DNA of 5,487 nt from Rikenellaceae bacterium (lineage in GTDB: Bacteria; Bacteroidota; Bacteroidia; Bacteroidales; Rikenellaceae): NCBI GenBank assembly GCA_020859745.1, contig JAJBVQ010000272.1:1-5487 (forward strand). The letters run 5' to 3'. Shown piece by piece: positions 1 through 5,487 of the stretch; within the stretch, counting starts at the first letter, position 1, and each line of letters begins with the position of its first letter. A program made the translations under genes and the position numbers. The notes under the pieces were generated by a model. The model was not told the DNA's origin. It searched no databases and saw only the letters and a program-made list of their open reading frames with translations.

Positions 1-53
1 CCTCGCCCGTGTTGCTCCGGCCGCCGATGCGGTGCATCGCCACCGCGATAGCC
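1..53 (-). repeat. Displaced copy of an internal gltB segment at the window edge
   Basis: These 53 bases match 1434-1486 in the same orientation at 52 of 53 positions; the only difference is G at 34 against T at 1467. In the intact copy the bases encode the FMN-domain stretch AIAVAMNRIGGRSNTGEG. Here they follow the beta-helix residues AVAVVEG, where other GltB proteins continue with a G(V/I)GD(H/N)GCEYMTGG-like sequence, and they are read in a different frame. The mismatch would change Asn887 to His if read in the original frame. A chimeric contig or read end is the simplest explanation; a real rearrangement would disrupt gltB. Confidence 0.9.
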
Positions 54-3000
54 CTTCGACCACCGCCACCGCCCCGCTGTTGCGCACCGCGAAACGCTCC
101 CCCGCCCGGCCGTTGATATAAACCTCGCCCGAGGTGGCGCCGTATAATAACGTATTTCCGGCGATCGTGTTGTCCTGCGGTTTAAAATGGGCCCCCGCAG
201 CCGGACGCACCACGATCCGGCCGCCCGAAAGCCCCTTGCCCAGATAGTCGTTCGCATCCCCTTCGAGGTTCAGCGTCACGCCCCGCGTCAGGAACGCCCC
301 GAAACTCTGGCCCGCCGAACCCGTCAGGTTGACCGTCACGGTACCCGGCAACAGCCCCTCGCCGCCGTAACGCCGCGCCACTTCGCCCGCGAGCCGCGCA
401 CCGACGGAACGGTCGGTGTTGGTCACCCGGAGCGACATCTGCACCGGCTCGCCGCCGCCCAGTGCCGGAACGGCCCGCCGCAGGATCTCGTCGTCCAGCG
501 GATTCTCGACCGTCCGCGGCACCGCCGACTCCTGCCGCACGGCGCCTTCCCCGACCCGCCACAACAGGCGCCCCAGATCCAAACCTTCGGACGGCACCTG
601 CTCCAACAGGTCGGTACGGCCGATAATATTCTCCAGTTTCGTGAAACCCAGCGCCGCCAAATGCCGCCGCACGTCCCCGGCCAACAGGGTGAAATAGTTC
701 ACCACGGCGTCCACGGAACCGCGGAATTTCTCCCTCAACGCCGGATCCTGCGTGGCGATGCCCACCGGACAGCGGTTTGAATGGCACTTGCGGTCCATCA
801 CGCACCCCAGCGCGACCAGCGGCGCGGTGGCGAAGGCGAACTCTTCCGCCCCCAGCATCGCGGCGACCACCACGTCGCGCCCGGTCTTGAGCTGTCCGTC
901 GGCCTGCAGGGCCACCAGGCCCCGCAGGCCGTTGCGCATCAGGGTCTGCTGCACCTCGGCCAACCCCAGCTCGAACGGCATCCCGGCGTACCGGATCGAA
1001 CTGGCGGGACTGGCCCCGGTACCGCCGTCACCTCCGCTCACCACGATCATGTCGGCCTTGGCCTTGGCCACACCCGCTGCCACCGTGCCGATCCCCTGCG
1101 CCGAAACCAGCTTGACACTGATCCGCGCCGCCGGATTGACGTTCTTCAGGTCGAAGATCAGCTGCGCGAGATCCTCGATCGAGTAAATATCGTGGTGCGG
1201 CGGCGGAGAGATCAGCGTGATCCCCGGCAACGAATGGCGCGTGCGGGCCACCAGTTCGTCCACTTTGTAGCCCGGCAGCTGGCCGCCTTCACCCGGCTTG
1301 GCCCCCTGCGCGACCTTGATCTGTATCTCGTCGGCATTGACCAGGTACTCCGCCGTGACCCCGAAGCGGCCCGATGCCACCTGTTTGATGGCGCTGCGGG
1401 CCTCCGAGCGGAGCCGTCCGGGGTCCTCGCCCCCCTCGCCCGTGTTGCTCCGGCCGCCGATGCGGTTCATCGCCACCGCGATAGCCTCGTGCGCCTCGCG
1501 GCTGATCGACCCGAACGACATGGCCCCCGCCGCGAACCGCTTCATAATCTCCGAAGCCGGCTCCACGGTTTCGACCGGTACAACCTCCGTTTCCCGGAAT
1601 TTCAGCAGGTTCCGCAGGAATACGGGATGCTCCGGCGCATCGGCCAGCGCGGAGAACTGTTCGTATTTCTCCTCCGACCCGGTTGCGACGGCCTGCCGCA
1701 GCGCGGCGACCATCTTCGGAGTCCAGGCATGCTGCTCGCCCCCTTTCCGATAGATATAGAACCCCTCGTCGGCCAACCCGCCTTCCGGTTCGTCCGCCCC
1801 CAATCCTTCGGCGTGGGCTTTGAGCGTCGCATCGGCGACATCGGCCAGCGACGCCCCCTCCACCGGGGAGAGCATCCCGTCGAAATACCGTTCCAGCAAT
1901 TCCGAGGCCAGCCCGAAACTCTCGAACATCCGCGCGCCCCGGTAACTGCGGATCGTCGAGATGCCCGCTTTCGAGATGATCTTCAACAGCCCTTTGTCGA
2001 TAGCCCTGATGTAGTGCGCCTCGGCGGTTTCGTAATCGAGCTGCACCTTTTTCTCATGCACCAACCGGTCCAGCACGGCGAAAGCCATGTAAGGGCAGAC
2101 GGCGCTGGCCCCGAAGCCGATAAGCAGGGCGATGTGCATCACCTCGCGCGGCTCGGCGGACTCGACGATCAGGGCCGTCTGTGCCCGCTTCCCCTTACGG
2201 ATCAGGTAATGATGAATAGCCGACAGCGCCAGCAGCGACGGCACGGGCGCCCGCTCCGCCGACACGCCCCGGTCGCTCAGGATGATGTAGTTCTTCCCTT
2301 CGTCCACCGCCTTTTCGGCCTCGGCGCAAAGCCGGTCGAGCGTGTCGGCCAGCCCTTCGGCCCCGCCGCCGGCCGGGAAGAGCATCGAGAGCCGGGTGGT
2401 GTAGAACCCTTTGTACTCCAGGTGTTGGAGAATATCCAGCTCGCGGTTGGTAATCAACGGGTTGAAGAGCCGTACGACCTTGCAGTGCTCCTCTTTGGGG
2501 GTCAGCAGGTCGCTGCGGATGGCTCCGATATAGCCCGTGAGCGACATCACCAGCTCCTCGCGCAGCGGGTCGATGGGCGGGTTGGTGACCTGCGCGAATT
2601 TCTGGCGGAAATAGTCGAACAGCCGATGCGGTTTTTCGGACAACACCGCCGGGGGCGTGTCGTTGCCCATCGACCCGAGCGGTTCGCGGCTCAACTCCGC
2701 CATCGGCAGGATCACCTTTTCGATATCCTCGGCCGTATAGCCGAAGGCGCGGAGCATCCGCCCGTACCCCTCGACGGAACGGGCCACCCGGCGTCCGGAG
2801 CGGATCTCGCCGAGTGTCACCCGCTGCCGCTCGATCCACTGCGCGTAAGGGTGTGCCGCCGCCAGTTCGGCTTTGACCTCGGCGTCGTATTTGAGCGTCC
2901 CCTCCTGCGTATCGACCAGCAGCATCTTGCCGGGCCGGAAACGCCCGCGCTCGCGGATGCGGGCCGGATCGACGTCCAGCACGCCGGTCTCGGAAGCCGC

Positions 3001-4125
3001 GACCATCACGTCATCGTCGGTTATCAGGTACCGGGCCGGGCGCAGGCCGTTGCGGTCGAGCATCCCGCCGACATACCGCCCGTCGGAAAAAAGGATGGTC
3101 GCCGGGCCGTCCCACGGCTCCATAAAGATGCTGTGGTAGTCGTAAAATCCTTTCAGCTCGCGCGAAATGGCGTTCTTGGCGTTGAAGCTCTCCGGCACCA
3201 TCATCGCCAGCGCATGGGGCAGCGACATGCCGGCCTGCACGAAGAACTCCAGCGCGTTGTCGAGCGACGCGCTGTCGCTCATCCCCGGCTGGATCAGAGG
3301 GGCTATATCCGCCGCCGCGCCGAGCGTTCCGGAATGCAGCAGCGGCTCGCGGGCCAGCATCCAGCTCCGGTTGCCGCCGATGGTGTTGATCTCGCCGTTG
3401 TGGCCCAACATGCGGAAGGGCTGCGCCAGATCCCACCGGGGAAAGGTGTTGGTCGAGAAGCGCGAATGCACCAGCGCGATGGCGCTGGTGTAGTACGGGT
3501 CGCTCAGGTCGGGAAAGTAGTCGCGCAGCTGGAGCGAGGAGAGCATCCCCTTGTAGACGATGCGCTGCGACGAGAGGCTCACGACGTAAAGCCCGTCGGC
3601 GGCCTCCCGTTCGATATGCTTGCGCACGAGGTAGAGTTTGCGTTCGAGCGAGTCGCCGTGGTCGCCGGTGACGAACAGCTGCCGGATAGCCGGTTCCGTG
3701 GCCGAAGCGTTCGGCCCCGGAACCGAGGAGTCCACGGGAACGTCGCGCACGTGCATCAGGACTAAGCCCTGCCGCCCGACCTCGCGCCGCACCAGCTCCA
3801 TCTGCCGCTGCTGCCGCGCCGGGTCTTTCGACAGGAAAACCAGCCCCGTGCCGTACTTGCCCCGCTCGGGCACCGGAATGCCGTGCAGGAGGATGAATTC
3901 ATGGGGGATCTGGGTCATGATCCCGGCCCCGTCGCCGTCGCGGCTGTCAGCCCCTTCGGCCCCGCGGTGGTTCATATGTTCGAGCACCTTCAGCCCGGCG
4001 TCGATAATGTCGTGGCTGCGGTCGCCTTTCAGGTGGACGACGAAGCCCACGCCGCAGGCGTCGTGCTCGTATCCGGGCGAATAAAGCCCCCCTTGCGGGG
4101 GACTGTTCTTTTGTTTCTCTTTCAT
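1..4125 (-). CDS. gltB: Glutamate synthase (GOGAT) large subunit, 3' end missing
   Basis: GltB hydrolyses glutamine in an N-terminal amidotransferase domain and channels the ammonia to an FMN site, where 2-oxoglutarate becomes glutamate; electrons normally come from GltD. The frame is open for 1375 codons from ATG 4125-4123 with no stop in the window. A 23-residue propeptide precedes the expected catalytic Cys24 (DACGVGF). The class II glutaminase follows, with HSRFSTNT at 220-227 and HNGEINT at 242-248. The central domain has NPPIDPLREE at 515-524 and LSDRG at 616-620. The FMN barrel has MSFGSIS at 869-875, GGRSNTGEGGED from 890, KPGEGGQLPG at 943-952 and SGGDGGTGASP at 1030-1040. The 3Fe-4S cysteines are C1108-x5-C1114-x4-C1119. 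A glycine-rich beta-helix begins near 1260. The native sequence ends at Gly1358 (VVEG); the last 17 codons are the displaced copy at 1-53 read in another frame. Families are about 1500 residues, so roughly 120-150 are missing. The start is chosen because no other start codon lies between it and Cys24. Identification is very secure. Confidence 0.97.
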   Translation of the reverse strand, partial: MKEKQKNSPPQGGLYSPGYEHDACGVGFVVHLKGDRSHDIIDAGLKVLEHMNHRGAEGADSRDGDGAGIMTQIPHEFILLHGIPVPERGKYGTGLVFLSKDPARQQRQMELVRREVGRQGLVLMHVRDVPVDSSVPGPNASATEPAIRQLFVTGDHGDSLERKLYLVRKHIEREAADGLYVVSLSSQRIVYKGMLSSLQLRDYFPDLSDPYYTSAIALVHSRFSTNTFPRWDLAQPFRMLGHNGEINTIGGNRSWMLAREPLLHSGTLGAAADIAPLIQPGMSDSASLDNALEFFVQAGMSLPHALAMMVPESFNAKNAISRELKGFYDYHSIFMEPWDGPATILFSDGRYVGGMLDRNGLRPARYLITDDDVMVAASETGVLDVDPARIRERGRFRPGKMLLVDTQEGTLKYDAEVKAELAAAHPYAQWIERQRVTLGEIRSGRRVARSVEGYGRMLRAFGYTAEDIEKVILPMAELSREPLGSMGNDTPPAVLSEKPHRLFDYFRQKFAQVTNPPIDPLREELVMSLTGYIGAIRSDLLTPKEEHCKVVRLFNPLITNRELDILQHLEYKGFYTTRLSMLFPAGGGAEGLADTLDRLCAEAEKAVDEGKNYIILSDRGVSAERAPVPSLLALSAIHHYLIRKGKRAQTALIVESAEPREVMHIALLIGFGASAVCPYMAFAVLDRLVHEKKVQLDYETAEAHYIRAIDKGLLKIISKAGISTIRSYRGARMFESFGLASELLERYFDGMLSPVEGASLADVADATLKAHAEGLGADEPEGGLADEGFYIYRKGGEQHAWTPKMVAALRQAVATGSEEKYEQFSALADAPEHPVFLRNLLKFRETEVVPVETVEPASEIMKRFAAGAMSFGSISREAHEAIAVAMNRIGGRSNTGEGGEDPGRLRSEARSAIKQVASGRFGVTAEYLVNADEIQIKVAQGAKPGEGGQLPGYKVDELVARTRHSLPGITLISPPPHHDIYSIEDLAQLIFDLKNVNPAARISVKLVSAQGIGTVAAGVAKAKADMIVVSGGDGGTGASPASSIRYAGMPFELGLAEVQQTLMRNGLRGLVALQADGQLKTGRDVVVAAMLGAEEFAFATAPLVALGCVMDRKCHSNRCPVGIATQDPALREKFRGSVDAVVNYFTLLAGDVRRHLAALGFTKLENIIGRTDLLEQVPSEGLDLGRLLWRVGEGAVRQESAVPRTVENPLDDEILRRAVPALGGGEPVQMSLRVTNTDRSVGARLAGEVARRYGGEGLLPGTVTVNLTGSAGQSFGAFLTRGVTLNLEGDANDYLGKGLSGGRIVVRPAAGAHFKPQDNTIAGNTLLYGATSGEVYINGRAGERFAVRNSGAVAVVEGLSRWRCTASAAGATRAR
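1434..1486 (-). repeat. In-frame source copy of the edge repeat, within gltB FMN domain
   Basis: This is the in-place counterpart of bases 1-53. It encodes residues from about Ala881 through Gly898, including the conserved GGRSNTGEG segment of the glutamate synthase FMN barrel, and is continuous with normal GltB sequence on both sides. The two copies are 1433 bases apart, which is not a multiple of three and explains why the edge copy is out of frame. Confidence 0.9.
4085..4104 (-). promoter_or_regulatory. GNRA-loop hairpin within gltB codons 8-14
   Basis: On the gltB-sense RNA, AGUCCCCC (4104-4097) can pair with GGGGGGCU (4092-4085) around the loop GCAA, a GNRA tetraloop. The stem is eight pairs: five G-C next to the loop, one U-G wobble, then G-C and A-U. 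It starts 21 bases after the first base of the start codon. The wobble forms only in the sense RNA; on the opposite strand the same position is a C/A mismatch and the loop is UUGC. A short U-rich run (UUAUU) follows the stem, so it looks like a weak intrinsic terminator, but it sits inside coding sequence. It could limit ribosome loading or attenuate transcription between glnA and gltB. Folding is seen by eye; function is inferred. Confidence 0.45.
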
Positions 4126-4135
4126 TCGGTACAGG
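4126..4135 (-). promoter_or_regulatory. Ten-base glnA-gltB gap and gltB start context
   Basis: The whole intergenic region is CCTGTACCGA on the gene strand. It has no room for a separate promoter or terminator and no purine-rich Shine-Dalgarno sequence; the preceding bases in the glnA tail read TTCCTCCGC, which is the complement of a Shine-Dalgarno. Weak or absent Shine-Dalgarno sequences are normal in Bacteroidota. The tight spacing implies one transcript and possibly reinitiation by ribosomes finishing glnA. The ATG is supported by the absence of any alternative start before Cys24 of GltB, and by the fact that the frame upstream enters the end of glnA. Confidence 0.6.
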
Positions 4136-5487
4136 TTAGCGGAGGAATAAAAGTTCCCGGTACTTGGGCAGCGGCCACATCTCGTTGTCCACAATCAGCT
4201 CCAGTTTGTCGATGTGGTAACGGATGGTCTCCAGCATGGGGGCGATGGTATCGTGGTAGGCGATGGCCTTGTCGCGCTCGTTGCAGATCCGGTTGGCCAC
4301 CTTGCGGGCTTCGACCATCTCCTCGACCTGCCGCTGCACCTCTTTCATGTGGCCGGCCAGTTTGACGATCAGCTCGCGGTCCTGTTCGGCCAGCGCGGCG
4401 GCCTCCTCTTCGGGGAAGATGCCGGCAAATTTGGCCGTCTTGTCCAGCAGCATGCTCTGGTAGCGCGAGGCCACCGGCAGGATGTGGTTCATGGCCAAAT
4501 CTCCCAGTACCCGTGCCTCGATCTGGATCTTTTTGGTGTAGGTCTCCATCTTGACCTCGGCCCGCGCGTGCAGCTCGACGCTGCTCAGCACGCCCATGTC
4601 GGTGAACATCCCCACGCTGCGCGGCTCGATAATGCGGTCGAAGATCAGCGGTACGCTGGTCTCGACGTCCAGCCCGCGTTTGGCCGCCTCCACTTTCCAC
4701 TCCTCGCTGTAACCGTTGCCGTCGAAGCGGATCGGTTTGCAGGCTTTGATGTACTTTTTCAGGACGGCGAAGATCGCCTTTTCGGTCTTGGTTCCCTTTT
4801 TGATCTCTTTATCGACAGCTTTTTTGAACTCGGCGAGCTGGGCCGCCACCGCCGTGTTCAGCGTGATCATCGCATCGGCGCAGTTGTCCGACGAACCGAC
4901 GGCGCGGAACTCGAACCGATTTCCCGTAAAGGCGAACGGGGAGGTGCGGTTGCGGTCGGTGTTGTCTAGCATCAGCTCCGGGATATGGGCGATGCCGCTC
5001 AGCCTGAATCCGGCCTTGCCGTCCATCACGATCGCCTCCTCCGATTTGCTGGCCTCGATACTGTCCAGCACCTTGCTGATCTGCGAGCCGAGGAAGACGG
5101 AGATGATCGCGGGCGGGGCTTCGTTGGCCCCCAATCGGTGGGCATTTGTCGCGCTCATCACCGAAGCTTTCAACAGGCCGTTGTATTTATACACGGCCAT
5201 CAGGATATTCACCAGGAAGGTGACGAATTGCAGGTTCTCCTGCGGCGTCTTGCCCGGCGAAAGGAGGTTGACGCCCGTGTCGGTTCCCAGCGACCAGTTG
5301 TTGTGTTTCCCGGAGCCGTTGATCCCCTTGAAGGGCTTTTCGTGTAACAGGCAGCGGAAGCAGTGCTTGCGGGCTACCTCCCGGATAGTCGAGAGCAGCA
5401 GTTGGTTATGGTCGTTGGCGAGGTTGGTTTCTTCGTAGATCGGGGCCAGCTCGAACTGGTTCGGGGCCACTTCGTTATGCCGCGTCT
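4136..5487 (-). CDS. glnA: Type III glutamine synthetase (GSIII), 5' end missing
   Basis: This enzyme condenses ammonium with glutamate using ATP to give glutamine in the cytoplasm. The symbol glnN is also used for this class. The frame is open to the right edge and ends at TAA (4138-4136), leaving 449 residues. Full GSIII proteins are about 700-730 residues, so roughly 280 N-terminal residues lie outside the window. The fragment opens with TRHNEVAPNQFELAP (residues 1-15), a GSIII hallmark; the GTG at 5470-5468 is the internal valine of HNEVAP, not a start. Further signatures are HEKPFKGINGSGKHNNWSL at 48-66 (nucleotide/glutamate binding region), HRLGANEAPPAIISVFLG at 116-133, and NRTSPFAF with RFEFRAVGSS at 179-199, which resembles the arginine-containing active-site segments of other synthetases. 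Residues 359-449 form a charged, heptad-like helical C-terminal region ending MWPLPKYRELLFLR, typical of Bacteroidota GSIII. I see no frameshift. GltB follows after 10 bases, consistent with co-transcription. No promoter can be assessed. Confidence 0.96.
   Translation of the reverse strand, partial: TRHNEVAPNQFELAPIYEETNLANDHNQLLLSTIREVARKHCFRCLLHEKPFKGINGSGKHNNWSLGTDTGVNLLSPGKTPQENLQFVTFLVNILMAVYKYNGLLKASVMSATNAHRLGANEAPPAIISVFLGSQISKVLDSIEASKSEEAIVMDGKAGFRLSGIAHIPELMLDNTDRNRTSPFAFTGNRFEFRAVGSSDNCADAMITLNTAVAAQLAEFKKAVDKEIKKGTKTEKAIFAVLKKYIKACKPIRFDGNGYSEEWKVEAAKRGLDVETSVPLIFDRIIEPRSVGMFTDMGVLSSVELHARAEVKMETYTKKIQIEARVLGDLAMNHILPVASRYQSMLLDKTAKFAGIFPEEEAAALAEQDRELIVKLAGHMKEVQRQVEEMVEARKVANRICNERDKAIAYHDTIAPMLETIRYHIDKLELIVDNEMWPLPKYRELLFLR

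Noticed and set aside
781..3765. A 994-codon open frame on the plus strand, opposite gltB
   Set aside because: It lies wholly antisense to gltB, whose minus-strand frame is continuous and full of family motifs. The plus-strand product is rich in His, Arg, Gln and Pro with no recognisable domain, as expected from the complement of a G+C-rich gene with few A/T-rich stop codons.
4081..4104. The hairpin as a full intrinsic terminator ending the glnA transcript
   Set aside because: The run after the stem is UUAUU followed by CGCCC, too short and interrupted for a strong terminator, and the stem is inside gltB. Partial attenuation remains possible.
4141..4145. GGAGG on the plus strand, resembling a Shine-Dalgarno sequence
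   Set aside because: No credible plus-strand gene follows it. On the coding strand it is CCTCC within the last codons of GSIII, so it is not a ribosome binding site for gltB.
4122..4700. A 192-codon minus-strand frame overlapping the end of glnA and the gltB start
   Set aside because: It is a shifted frame of the GSIII coding sequence, Arg/Gly-rich and without motifs, while the GSIII frame over the same bases shows clear family signatures.
4214..4969. A 251-codon plus-strand frame opposite glnA, and a second one at 4716-5438
   Set aside because: Both are complements of GSIII codons. Hydrophobic-looking stretches in them come from the complement of charged helical segments and there is no plausible start context.
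5468..5470. GTG as a possible start of the glutamine synthetase
   Set aside because: The frame stays open upstream to the window edge and encodes TRHNE directly before this valine, giving the conserved HNEVAP motif; it is an internal codon.

Overview
The window carries two genes of ammonium assimilation, both on the minus strand and both cut by the window edges. Read 5'->3' on that strand, the first is the C-terminal part of a type III glutamine synthetase (GSIII; 5487 down to 4136). Ten bases later comes the large subunit of glutamate synthase, gltB (4125 down to the window start). Together they are the GS/GOGAT cycle: GSIII makes glutamine from glutamate, ammonium and ATP, and GltB uses glutamine plus 2-oxoglutarate to make two glutamates. 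The small NAD(P)H-oxidising subunit gene gltD is not visible; it could lie beyond the left edge.

The source is most likely Bacteroidota, probably order Bacteroidales. The GSIII form, its C-terminal sequence and the lack of a Shine-Dalgarno sequence before gltB all fit this. Base composition is G+C-rich for that phylum, which would suit an Alistipes-like lineage, but the genus is a guess. Both ends fall inside genes, so the window may be a complete short contig from an assembly.

Layout: 1-53 is a displaced, nearly identical copy of 1434-1486 and breaks the gltB protein sequence; 54-4125 is intact gltB coding sequence; 4126-4135 is the whole gap between the genes; 4136-5487 is the GSIII fragment. 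There is no gene-free stretch longer than 10 bases. No RNA gene, mobile element or CRISPR array is visible, and no promoter can be placed.

Two things deserve a second look. The first is the out-of-frame gltB copy at the left edge, most simply an assembly or library chimera. The second is a strong GNRA-loop hairpin in codons 8-14 of gltB, within the region encoding the cleaved propeptide, where it could tune GltB expression relative to GSIII. I found no evidence of a new biological system; this is mainly core metabolism.
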